Part shown: in pieces, positions 8,315-15,249 of the stretch | Layout of the letters: each line of letters begins with the position of its first letter | How positions within the stretch are numbered: position 1 is the stretch's first letter | Source: Anaerolineales bacterium | GTDB taxonomy: Bacteria; Chloroflexota; Anaerolineae; Anaerolineales; UBA11579 | Direction: 5' to 3' | Length of the DNA stretch: 37,603 nt | NCBI GenBank assembly: GCA_016932165.1 | Contig: JAFGDK010000090.1 | Coordinates: forward strand, 1 to 37,603 | Notes under the pieces: model-generated | The model's input: only the letters and a program-made list of their open reading frames with translations | The model's database searches: none | What the model was told of the DNA's origin: nothing | Position numbers and translations under genes: made by a program

Positions 8315-8332
8315 GGCGGTAATCAAACCGCC
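8315..8332 (-). promoter_or_regulatory. Hairpin just upstream of the yedE ribosome-binding site
   Basis: On the minus strand GGCGGT pairs with ACCGCC around a six-base loop, about 20 bases before the yedE Shine-Dalgarno. Its 5' arm resembles the 3' arm of the conserved leader hairpin at 8354-8379, so the two could be alternatives. Confidence 0.4.
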
Positions 8333-8353
8333 TGGATGCTTAGGTCAGCAGTA

Positions 8354-8379
8354 CTACCGCCAGCACACGCTGACGGCAG
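8354..8379 (-). promoter_or_regulatory. Conserved leader hairpin, yedE copy
   Basis: CTGCCGTCAGC, loop GTGT, GCTGGCGGTAG: an 11-bp stem that differs by one base from the selD-leader terminator. Unlike that copy it is not followed by a U run (the RNA goes on TACTGCTG), so it may act on translation, through another factor, or be degenerate. Confidence 0.6.
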
Positions 8380-8402
8380 CTATAAGGCTGGAAAATATCC
8401 GT

Positions 8403-8510
8403 TCAGAACGCAGCAGATTCAAAGCGTCCCAGCGTGAGCAGGCGAGTCCCGGGGTGCAACCCGGCACCCCCAGTGGAACTTCAGGATCGATGGTGATAGA
8501 TTATTTTCAA
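8403..8510 (-). CDS. UGA-containing leader peptide of yedE (candidate 35-aa selenopeptide)
   Basis: A mini-ORF starting at TTG 8510, seven bases after a strong AAAGGAGG. Nine codons end in IYHHRS, then UGA at 8483-8481. If that UGA is read as Sec the frame continues for 25 more residues (including GGAGLH, LLTLGRFE, SAAF) and stops at UGA 8405-8403. The copy before selD has the same layout, UGA at the same codon, the same total length, and shared residues IYH, S-Sec, AGLH, TLGR, E and AF-stop. A SECIS-like hairpin follows the first UGA. It most likely acts as a regulatory leader; a functional small selenoprotein is an alternative. Confidence 0.6.
8448..8473 (-). promoter_or_regulatory. SECIS-like hairpin in the yedE leader
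   Basis: GGGGTGC pairs with GCACCCC around the loop CGGGTT. GGU in the loop lies at +20 to +22 after the UGA at 8483-8481. One pair is G-C where the selD copy has A-U, a compensatory change. Confidence 0.65.
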
Positions 8511-8592
8511 AAAACTTCCTCCTTTCGCCATATCAATCTGGTAACTGGCTGTCATCTCTTCGAAGAGAAGAGCATCAAACCCTGGCTTTCTT

Positions 8593-9654
8593 TCAGGATA
8601 CTACTTCAACACCTTCTCCTCTGATGACTTCGCCAATTAACCACATTGGTTGATCAAGCTGGTCGGCAAGATTTAGTAGAGAATCAAGCTGGTCAGCCGG
8701 CACACTAAGCAATAAGCCCCCGCTAGTTTGAGGGTCGAAGAGCAGCATCATATCGGTTTCATCGATTTCTACCGGAAACCGTACGTGGGAACCAAAATGG
8801 AGGCGGTTATCGAAAGCACCACCGGGAAACAGATATTCCTTGGCGTATCGCTTTGCTCCTTGAATAATGGGAACCTTTCTAAGCTGTATCCGCAAACCAA
8901 CCTCAGAAGCCTGTGCCATTTCCAGGGCGTGTCCTAAAAGACTGAAACCAGTAATATCTGTTCCACCGCGCACATTACACTCCAAGGCTAATTTAGCCGA
9001 CAAATTGTTTAAGCGTTTCATCCAATCCACAACTTCATAAATATCCTTCTGATCAGCCTTCCCTTGTTTAATAGCTGTGGTAATCGTGCCAAAACCAAGC
9101 GGTTTGCTCAATACCAGCACATCGCCTATTCTTGCTCCGCCCTTGGTTATCATGTGAGCCGGATCAACAAAACCCAAGACAACTAAGCCATATTTTGGCT
9201 CTTCATCCTGAATAGTGTGCCCGCCAGCAATGACAACACCAGCCTGACGGGCAGTCTCGGCACCGCCTCGCAGGATTTCACCGGCTACTTCGGCGGGTAA
9301 TTGGGGCGGAATTGCCGCCACGTTCAAGGCCAGGAAGGGCCGCCCACCCATGGCGTACACATCTGAGATTGAGTTCGCAGCGGCAATGGCTCCATAGTCG
9401 AAGGCATCATCTACCACTGGCGTGAAGAAATCAGTGGTCACCACCAGAGCACGTTGATTGTCCAATCTCCACACGGCAGCATCATCTGGGTCACCTAAAC
9501 CTACCAGCAGGTTGGGATAATCGCTGGAATCGAAAATTTTTTGGATTGGGCGCAGCACCTGCGCCAGCGCGTCAGCGCTTAACTTAGATGCTCAACCGGA
9601 ACAACTGGAGAGGGTTGTCAGGCGGATCGGGCGTTCGTCACGGGGTTGGTTCAT
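8593..9654 (-). CDS. selD: Selenide, water dikinase, Sec-containing (in-frame UGA = Sec21)
   Basis: SelD makes selenophosphate from selenide and ATP, the selenium donor for Sec-tRNA. The 353-residue protein is read from ATG 9654 (AAAAAGGA upstream) through UGA at 9594-9592. The N terminus has SCSG-Sec-ASKL, where Sec21 and Lys24 align with the catalytic Cys17 and Lys20 of E. coli SelD. The rest is a complete AIRS-like fold: GLGDPDDAAVW, TTDFFTPVVDD, ANSISDVYAMGG, AGGHTIQDEEPKYGL, TDITGFSLLGHALEMA and FDPQTSGGLL. A conventional gene caller would start at GTG 9558 and lose the catalytic segment. The gene starts the selenium block and has its own promoter and a UGA-containing leader. Confidence 0.95.
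9549..9565 (-). promoter_or_regulatory. Candidate bacterial SECIS for SelD Sec21
   Basis: GGCGCA pairs with TGCGCC around the loop GGTGC. GGU is at +33 to +35 after the UGA, farther than in E. coli fdhF. A second small hairpin (AGCGC/GCGCT, 9566-9579) lies in between. Confidence 0.55.
9592..9594 (-). other. Recoded UGA (selenocysteine codon) of selD
   Basis: The minus strand reads TGA at the position of the catalytic Cys, with homologous SelD sequence on both sides in the same frame. Confidence 0.93.
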
Positions 9655-9680
9655 GGTTCGTCCTTTTTCTGGTTTAAATC

Positions 9681-9710
9681 AAAACTGCCGCCAGCACACG
9701 CTGACGGCAG
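9681..9710 (-). terminator. Attenuator terminator in the selD leader
   Basis: CTGCCGTCAGC, loop GTGT, GCTGGCGGCAG (11 bp with one G-U pair), then TTTTGATTT. It stands between the leader mini-ORF and the selD ribosome-binding site, so it would stop transcription before selD unless melted. Its top (CAGCGTGTGC, 9694-9703) is complementary to 9762-9771. Confidence 0.8.
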
Positions 9711-9734
9711 CCATCCAGAAAGGTGGTAACCAGA

Positions 9735-9842
9735 TTAGAACGCGAAAGGTTCACCGCGTCCCAGCGTGCGCAGACAAAACCTGGAGTGCAACCCGGCACT
9801 CCAAGGATTGCCTCAGGATTGGCGGTGATAGATCATAATCAT
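9735..9842 (-). CDS. UGA-containing leader peptide of selD (candidate 35-aa selenopeptide)
   Basis: The mini-ORF starts at ATG 9842, six bases after AAAGGA and about 27 bases from the predicted start site. Nine codons end in IYHRQS, then UGA at 9815-9813. Reading through as Sec gives 25 more residues (with SAGLH, LRTLGRGE, AF) to a UAA at 9737-9735. It matches the yedE leader in length, UGA position and key residues. Conservation after the UGA, with no indels between the copies, supports real read-through. Codons 24-27 (from the last base of codon 24) contain the segment complementary to the terminator, as expected of an attenuation leader. Confidence 0.65.
9762..9771 (-). promoter_or_regulatory. 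Candidate antiterminator segment in the selD leader
   Basis: GCGCACGCTG can pair with CAGCGTGTGC in the terminator hairpin (10 pairs including one G-U). The yedE copy has GCTCACGCTG at 8430-8439, which keeps seven contiguous pairs. The segment lies inside the read-through part of the mini-ORF. Confidence 0.5.
9780..9805 (-). promoter_or_regulatory. SECIS-like hairpin in the selD leader
   Basis: CTTGGAGTGC pairs with GCACTCCAGG (10 bp) around the loop CGGGTT. GGU is at +20 to +22 after the UGA at 9815-9813; in E. coli fdhF the loop GGU is at +19 to +21. Confidence 0.7.
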
Positions 9843-9875
9843 GATTGTTCCTTTAATCACAAATAGTATGATCGA

Positions 9876-9904
9876 ATTATACAGCCAGGCATAACGAAAA
9901 TCAA
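9876..9904 (-). promoter_or_regulatory. Sigma70-type promoter of the selD leader
   Basis: On the minus strand: TTGATT (9904-9899), a 17-base spacer, TATAAT (9881-9876). Transcription should start near 9869, giving a leader of about 215 nt before selD. Confidence 0.8.
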
Positions 9905-10135
9905 GCCAATTGATTCATTTGCGTTAGGTCATTCTGAAATATCTCTAAAATCCATTGGCTAAGAAAAATAAGTTGATCTATCAGGTCTCATAGAGATAGG
10001 TGGTCTTCTCCATTACGCAAATCGCCGCTCAATCAATCAAGATAGCATAAGTTTGAATATTCCCAAACCTGGAGGGGATCCTCATATGGAAATAAGATGC
10101 AGCGGCATTGATATTAAAGACCGCCACATCTGTAT
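9905..10135. other. Intergenic stretch, nothing recognised
   Basis: AT-rich sequence between the selD promoter and the tRNA remnant. I see no ORF, tRNA or strong hairpin here. Confidence 0.5.
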
Positions 10136-10160
10136 CGCACCCGGAGGGATTCGAACCCCA
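10136..10160 (-). tRNA. 3' end fragment of a tRNA (tRNA-Arg-like), partial
   Basis: The minus strand reads GGGGTTCGAATCCC followed by TCCGGGTGCG: a T arm with the TTCGAAT loop and the 3' acceptor strand of a tRNA starting GCACCCG, as in many bacterial tRNA-Arg genes. The matching 5' part is missing; the sequence before it is the end of the phosphatase gene. tRNA 3' ends are classic attachment sites, so this may be a leftover att half-site. Confidence 0.6.
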
Positions 10161-10181
10161 GCTTGCTAATTCGAACTCAAA

Positions 10182-11498
10182 CTACTCGCCCCCTTTGAGC
10201 ATCATCGCCATGGCTTCGAAGATTCGAGTGAGGTGGTACTCCCCTGCCAGCATCTCGGCATACGGCCCCTGGGCACTGACCGGGACATTGGCCCCCGTAT
10301 GGCCGGTGGTGGTCCAATCCACCCAAAATTGAGTACCATCGGGCATATCGAACGGGCCGTCCTGGCGGTATGACCCGCCGCCATCCTTGTTCAGGCTCAT
10401 CCCGCCGGTCTCATGGTCTGCCGCTACGATTAAGAGCGTGTTCTCCCGTTCGAGTGAAAAGATCAAGGCCATCGTGACGGCCGTATCCAGTTCAACAGTG
10501 TGCTGCAAAACAGCTTGCGCCTCAAGTTCGTGCGCGGCCCAATCGATCTGACCAGCCTCCACCATTAAGAAGAAACCGTCAGGATCCTGGGAGAGAATGG
10601 AGAGCGCGGTCTGGGTCATCTCTGACAAGGTAGGAGAGATTGGGGCCGGAATCTCTTCTGCAGCAAAAAGCCCCAATACTTTCATCCCCGGCGCGGGGTT
10701 CAGAGCGACCAACTCATCACGATTGCAGAGGTAGTTGTAACCCGACTCGATTGCCACGCTGACCAGGCCGCTGCCGCTGGGCTGGTTTCCAATCCCAAAA
10801 TAGCAGCCATTCTCATCCTGGCTGAAGAAGTCATCTTCTCCCCCGCCGAGGAGTACATCCACCTCGTTGGCAATCATTTGCCGGGCAATCTCCGTCCTGT
10901 TGCTGCGGTCTGAAACATGAGCAGCAAAGACTGCTGGGGTAGCATGAGCCATCGGCACAGTGGTCACCAAGCCGGTTGCCCAGCCCTTCTGTTCTGCCAG
11001 CTCAAGAATGGTGGTCAGCGGATGGCCCTTGGTATCCATGCTGATCACCCGGTTGTGAGTTTGGCTGCCGGTAGCAAAAGCTGTTCCCGCTGAAGCAGAA
11101 TCGGGCACTGCCCCATTAACTGCTGAGGTCTGCGCCCAGCCATGGACAAGGAGGCTATCCATAATCAGCAGACCGGCCTCTCCTTTGACCAACCAGGTGG
11201 CTGCCAGGCGGTGTGCAGCGCCCATCCCATCTCCAACAAAGAGGATAATGCCAGGGATAGCTGGCGGCTCTGCTGTGGGGGGCAGCACCTCGGTGGGGTG
11301 AAGCGTTGGCGCCGGTTGCGGGGAGGCAGTTCCGGTAGGTTCAACAAGCGCCGCAACGGGAAGGGTGGGAACAACTGTTGGGGATGGATCAGGGGCCAAC
11401 GAAGCAGAACCAGGCACGATGTTCAAAGCCACTTGGCTGCTGCATCCAGCGGTGAGCAACAGCCAGAACCCAAACACAAAGAATTTACGAAAGCTCAT
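10182..11498 (-). CDS. Alkaline phosphatase, PhoA family, predicted lipoprotein
   Basis: A phosphomonoesterase of the alkaline phosphatase superfamily, 438 residues. A lipoprotein signal ends in LLLTAGC (Cys19), then a Pro/Thr-rich linker of about 60 residues. Motifs are FVGDGMGAAH (metal Asp), DSASAGTAFATGSQT with nucleophile Ser134, MAHATPAVFAAHVSDR, MVEAGQIDWAAHE, AADHETGGM and TTGHTGANVPV, which together supply the usual metal ligands. It should sit outside the cytoplasmic membrane and release phosphate from organic esters. No strong Shine-Dalgarno; TAAAAT lies 10 bases before the ATG. The end of the gene abuts the tRNA remnant. No Pho-box could be recognised. Confidence 0.92.
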   Translation of the reverse strand: MSFRKFFVFGFWLLLTAGCSSQVALNIVPGSASLAPDPSPTVVPTLPVAALVEPTGTASPQPAPTLHPTEVLPPTAEPPAIPGIILFVGDGMGAAHRLAATWLVKGEAGLLIMDSLLVHGWAQTSAVNGAVPDSASAGTAFATGSQTHNRVISMDTKGHPLTTILELAEQKGWATGLVTTVPMAHATPAVFAAHVSDRSNRTEIARQMIANEVDVLLGGGEDDFFSQDENGCYFGIGNQPSGSGLVSVAIESGYNYLCNRDELVALNPAPGMKVLGLFAAEEIPAPISPTLSEMTQTALSILSQDPDGFFLMVEAGQIDWAAHELEAQAVLQHTVELDTAVTMALIFSLERENTLLIVAADHETGGMSLNKDGGGSYRQDGPFDMPDGTQFWVDWTTTGHTGANVPVSAQGPYAEMLAGEYHLTRIFEAMAMMLKGGE

Positions 11499-11542
11499 CT
11501 CAGGGATAATTTTAACCCGGATTCCAGCACCAGGCTGGATGA

Positions 11543-13405
11543 TCAGGCGGGGAAATTTGATGCGGGTGAGTAGGAGACGGAGATCTGGCCGCCTTTGTTC
11601 TCCTTGGCCTGATACATCGATTGGTCAGCCATGGCCACCATGGTCTCAAATCCAAGCTCCTCAAAGTCAGCGGCGGCATCTGACCCCGCCAGGCCCATGC
11701 TGACAGCTAAAGAGATTCTATTGCTGGCTGTGCCAATCTTTACCTGTTTAATCTTGTTTAATATCCGATGCGCCACAACTTCGGCATCATCAAGAGAGGT
11801 ATTGGGGAGTACCATCAGAAACTCATCTCCACCCCAACGGCCAACAGCATCATCCCGGCGCTTGCCTTCCACTAGCATCTGCCCGCATTGACTAAGGGCC
11901 TGATCTCCGGACAGATGCCCAAACGTATCGTTGATTTTCTTGAGTGCATCGACATCAATCAGAATGACACAAAAAGGTTTGCTCTCCAGTATGCAATTTT
12001 CCAGTTGCATCTGACCGTAATGTTGAATTGAACGGCGGTTGTGCAAACCGGTGAGCGGGTCAGTCATGGCGAGAGTCTCCATTTCCTGAAGCGCATTCAG
12101 CAACTGGCTCTCCCGCTGCTTCTGCTCGGTAATATCACGGATGATCCATTGCAGGTACTGTGGTTGATCACCATTGGCACCCACCAGGCCGATATTTGCC
12201 TCGATCCAGATGGTGTATCCCGGCTTGGTCACCAAACGATAACGCCGAGGCGGAAGCTCACCATTCATCCTGAATGTGTCAATATCATTCTTGAGATTTG
12301 AGAAACTCCCTGATTTCAGGATTTTTTTAAGCGATTGGTTGTGAAGGCTTGCGTAGTCACAACGAAAAATCTCGGCTGCCTGGTAATTGGCAGCCACAAT
12401 CTCAAGATCCTTATTCAGGAGCAAGAAGCCGTATTCAGCGCGCTCAAACATGGCTTCATAGCGTTGTTTAAAGTCATTAAGATACTGTTCAACTCGTTTT
12501 CGCGAGCGGACATCCCTCAAATGCACCTGGTAATAAAGCGTATTACCTTCCTCGTCCGTGACCTCGGTAGGAATACTCTCAACATCAATTAAATCCCCAT
12601 TTTTGGCAATCACCTGATGCTCAATGGCATCAACCTTACGGTGTTTACTCAGCTCTTCCCAAATGGGCGCATAAGCTTCAAGATTGACCACGAGATCCTC
12701 AGCAGCTAATCGCTTGACCTCATCCAGAGTATAGCCCGTCAGAGTGAGACCAATGGGGTTCATGTCCAGGATTTCCATTTCCAGACTGAGGATCACAATC
12801 GCATCAATTGAATCATTAAACAAGGCCAGATACCGGCGCTGATACTCACGCACTTGCAGGTAATTGCGCCCAAGGATTTCCAGAGAGGTAATATAGTATG
12901 ATCCCCCAATCAGAAGGAAAAGCAAACCCACTGCCACTTTAGCTTGAGGTTCAAGCAGAGTTACCTTAAAGATCGAAATCTCATTGATGTCCATCCATCC
13001 AGTGATTATTAAAACGAAGCTGCTGGCAATCACCAGTTGGATTACCCCCTTCAAATAGAAAGCATAACCTGAAATCATCACCAGCATCAGAAACCCGGTG
13101 ATCATGATCGTGTTGGTGTTACCCTGTGAAATCCCGATAAACGCAAATAGACACCAGAGAGCCAAGACAGCAAATTGCTGAGCGGCAACATATTTTTCTA
13201 GATAGAAAAGCACAATCAGGAATGCTGCTATTGTAATTGCAATGAGGAAGAGATATGAAATTAAGACCTGGGTATCACGGATAAATAAATAAGTGAGGAT
13301 CATCCCGATTAATGAAAACCCGGCAACGAAAATGGAGAGACGTTTCCGGGCAGATGCAACTACCATATCAGAAATCTTGAGATTGTTTACAATAGGTGTC
13401 TTCAT
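11543..13405 (-). CDS. Membrane diguanylate cyclase with two PAS domains
   Basis: A 620-residue enzyme that makes cyclic di-GMP from GTP. About six membrane helices (first ~180 residues) are followed by two PAS domains (about 195-305 and 320-430) and a GGDEF domain. The catalytic motif GGDEF is intact at 525-529, the domain start shows DPLTGLHNRRS, and an RRDD five residues before GGDEF fits the inhibitory RxxD site, so product feedback is likely. ATG 13405 is preferred over the GTG three codons upstream: TATTGT seven bases before it suggests a leaderless transcript. There is no EAL domain. The signal sensed by the PAS or membrane part is unknown. Confidence 0.92.
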   Translation of the reverse strand: MKTPIVNNLKISDMVVASARKRLSIFVAGFSLIGMILTYLFIRDTQVLISYLFLIAITIAAFLIVLFYLEKYVAAQQFAVLALWCLFAFIGISQGNTNTIMITGFLMLVMISGYAFYLKGVIQLVIASSFVLIITGWMDINEISIFKVTLLEPQAKVAVGLLFLLIGGSYYITSLEILGRNYLQVREYQRRYLALFNDSIDAIVILSLEMEILDMNPIGLTLTGYTLDEVKRLAAEDLVVNLEAYAPIWEELSKHRKVDAIEHQVIAKNGDLIDVESIPTEVTDEEGNTLYYQVHLRDVRSRKRVEQYLNDFKQRYEAMFERAEYGFLLLNKDLEIVAANYQAAEIFRCDYASLHNQSLKKILKSGSFSNLKNDIDTFRMNGELPPRRYRLVTKPGYTIWIEANIGLVGANGDQPQYLQWIIRDITEQKQRESQLLNALQEMETLAMTDPLTGLHNRRSIQHYGQMQLENCILESKPFCVILIDVDALKKINDTFGHLSGDQALSQCGQMLVEGKRRDDAVGRWGGDEFLMVLPNTSLDDAEVVAHRILNKIKQVKIGTASNRISLAVSMGLAGSDAAADFEELGFETMVAMADQSMYQAKENKGGQISVSYSPASNFPA

Positions 13406-13604
13406 TCTGTACACAATATCTGAAATTCAGATAGGTATTTTCCTCACAATTTCCATCCCCATTTGCCTATGCCGTGATCACAAAACCAGCACCACCATCC
13501 ATTTGGTGAATGCGTTGATGGTTTACCAATCTACCTATACTTATTGTATCTCTATATCCAATTGGAGTACTTAACAGTCCTGAAAGGGCTTTCAGACAGT
13601 TTTG

Positions 13605-14363
13605 TCAGGAAATATCAGCAAGAAACGATTGGGCTTCTCTGGCCACCTGGTCGGGTTGCTCCAGCATGACCATATGCCCGGCATTCGGGATGACCGCAAT
13701 CCGGGCAGATTTTATGCCACTCTCTAACTGCCAGAGGATATCAAGGGGTATCATTTCGTCCCTCTCCCCAGCGATAACCAGAGTCGGCACCTTGATCTTA
13801 TTGACCCTACCTGTCAGATCAAAATTGCTGCAGGCCAGATAATCTCCATAAATCACAGCTGAGCGAATGCCCATCATCTGATCGTGGACTTTTTCCAGCA
13901 GTTTAGCATCCGTACCGGGCATCCAAGACCACTTAAGGATCAACTCAATTGCAGAAGGTGTGCTGTTGGGCGTGGACAGTTTGAAAAGTATATCCTGGCT
14001 GACGGAAAGTTTGGCGGCAGTGGCCACCAGGATCAACCCGCTGACCAGATTCGGATATTCGAGGGCAATCGTCTGGGCAATCGCCCCACCCATGGAATGC
14101 CCTCCGATGACAGCCTTTTTAATCCCGACAGCTTGCATCCATTCCGCCACCGCAGCGGCATATTTTTGCACCGATTGCTCCCCCAGACCGCGCGATTTAC
14201 CATGACCCGGGAGATCAGGGGCATATACTTTATAGTTGTTCAGTCTTCTGAGGTTATAGGGCCAGTGGAGATGATTACCGCCCGCACCGTGCAACAGAAC
14301 CAGCACCGGTTGTCCATTGCCATTCTTGGACGCGTAATAATACAAACCGCCTACCGTTGGCAT
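13605..14363 (-). CDS. Alpha/beta hydrolase
   Basis: A 252-residue alpha/beta-hydrolase-fold enzyme. The oxyanion segment is LLHGAGGNHLHWP, the nucleophile elbow GGHSMGGA has Ser90, the acid is in AGERDEMIP and the His in NAGHMVMLEQP. The cap region is short and helical. No signal peptide, so it is cytoplasmic. It resembles BioH/MenH-like esterases and C-C hydrolases, but the substrate cannot be named. The start at 14363 has AAGGAGGG upstream. Confidence 0.88.
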   Translation of the reverse strand: MPTVGGLYYYASKNGNGQPVLVLLHGAGGNHLHWPYNLRRLNNYKVYAPDLPGHGKSRGLGEQSVQKYAAAVAEWMQAVGIKKAVIGGHSMGGAIAQTIALEYPNLVSGLILVATAAKLSVSQDILFKLSTPNSTPSAIELILKWSWMPGTDAKLLEKVHDQMMGIRSAVIYGDYLACSNFDLTGRVNKIKVPTLVIAGERDEMIPLDILWQLESGIKSARIAVIPNAGHMVMLEQPDQVAREAQSFLADIS

Positions 14364-14601
14364 CCAGCCCTCCTTGTTTCTCTCATCATCTCTCTCAAGT
14401 CATTGTACCAGTAATTGGTTCCAATCCAAAATCAGGTTTGCTAATCTTTGGCGATTTGTTTTGGTGATCGTGCCAATTGGCAAATGACCCTGAAATTCCT
14501 ATTTACTCGCCCTGCAATCAATCACCGGGCTTCGACTTAAAAACTTAAAATGAGTTAAAATTGACCTGATTACTCTAATTATTCTTGGGATGGAGGATAA
14601 A

Positions 14602-15117
14602 ATGAAAAAAGGAAAACTCTTAATGGCACTGGTTGCTCTGGGGCTTGCGATTCTCGCTTGTTCGAATATAAATCCCCTGGGCGATTCGAATATTAATTTC
14701 AATCCACTCGGTGATGGGAGCCTCAAGGTGGAAACCAGCCTATCACTGGACTTGATCCAAACCGCGCTGGAGACAGCCGGAAATTTTGACCAGGTGGTTG
14801 GCCTGACCCTTGAACCACGGAATGGTTACATTTATGTCCATGCAGACCAAGTGGAGATTCAAGGAGTTACCGGAAACGATGTTTCATACCATCTGGAATT
14901 GAGCAGCAGTCAAGGAGACCTTATCGCCAAGATCACCAATGTTCAGTCAGGCAACAATGCCCTTGATAGCAGCCATTTCGAAAGCTACAACGAGCAAATT
15001 GCAGAGATTCTGACAGACGAAAACGGGCTGGAGGATCTCACCAACTTTGAAAGCGTTTCCATAACGCCAGATGGTGTCTCTGTGGTCGTGATCATTGAGA
15101 CAGGCAGCAGCAATTGA
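14602..15117 (+). CDS. Small lipoprotein of unknown function
   Basis: A secreted lipoprotein of 171 residues: MKKGKLLMALVALGLAILAC, with lipidated Cys20 in a LAC lipobox, then a short Asn-rich repeat (NINPLGDSN and NFNPLGDGS) and a ~130-residue domain with alternating strands. The domain starts LKVETSLSLDLIQTALETAG and ends in hydrophobic strands. I do not recognise the domain. The start at 14602 follows TGGAGGATAAA and places the signal peptide correctly; the ATG four codons earlier is less likely. It is followed by hisS on the same strand. Confidence 0.8.
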   Translation: MKKGKLLMALVALGLAILACSNINPLGDSNINFNPLGDGSLKVETSLSLDLIQTALETAGNFDQVVGLTLEPRNGYIYVHADQVEIQGVTGNDVSYHLELSSSQGDLIAKITNVQSGNNALDSSHFESYNEQIAEILTDENGLEDLTNFESVSITPDGVSVVVIIETGSSN

Positions 15118-15249
15118 TCTGGAATATTTGCCCACGATCTTTAAAATCTCCTGGTCTGCAGAATCTTCGATCTTAAGGGATTGCCTGACGAAAATCCAGT
15201 TTATGCTAAAATTGAGAGGTTAGTTGAATTCTGCAGCAAGGAAAACAAG

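Larger units (their letters stand above)
8354..8510 (-). repeat. Leader element, copy 1 (before yedE)
   Basis: About 157 bases homologous to 9685-9842. Conserved blocks are the mini-ORF head, the UGA, the GC-rich hairpin with loop CGGGTT, the segment CACGCTGGGACGC, the GCGTTC block and the CTGCCGTCAGC hairpin. The mini-ORF is the same length in both copies. Confidence 0.85.
9685..9842 (-). repeat. Leader element, copy 2 (before selD)
   Basis: Partner of the element at 8354-8510, same strand and order of parts. Its hairpins are better formed and include a U-run terminator. Confidence 0.85.

Noticed and set aside
8278-8326. Longer YedE start at TTG 8326
   Set aside because: No ribosome-binding site there; ATG 8278 has GAGGAGG at ideal spacing and homologues begin near it.
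8593-9558. selD as a truncated gene starting at GTG 9558
   Set aside because: The catalytic N terminus continues in frame upstream through a UGA to an ATG with a ribosome-binding site; Sec recoding explains it better.
8354-9842. Leader pair as a known metabolite riboswitch (cobalamin, SAM, TPP, Moco)
   Set aside because: I could not find the conserved cores of these classes; the coding frame, UGA and SECIS-like hairpin explain the conservation better.
10136-10160. Complete tRNA, possibly tRNA-Sec
   Set aside because: Only the T arm and 3' acceptor strand are present; no 5' acceptor, D arm or anticodon arm can be drawn.
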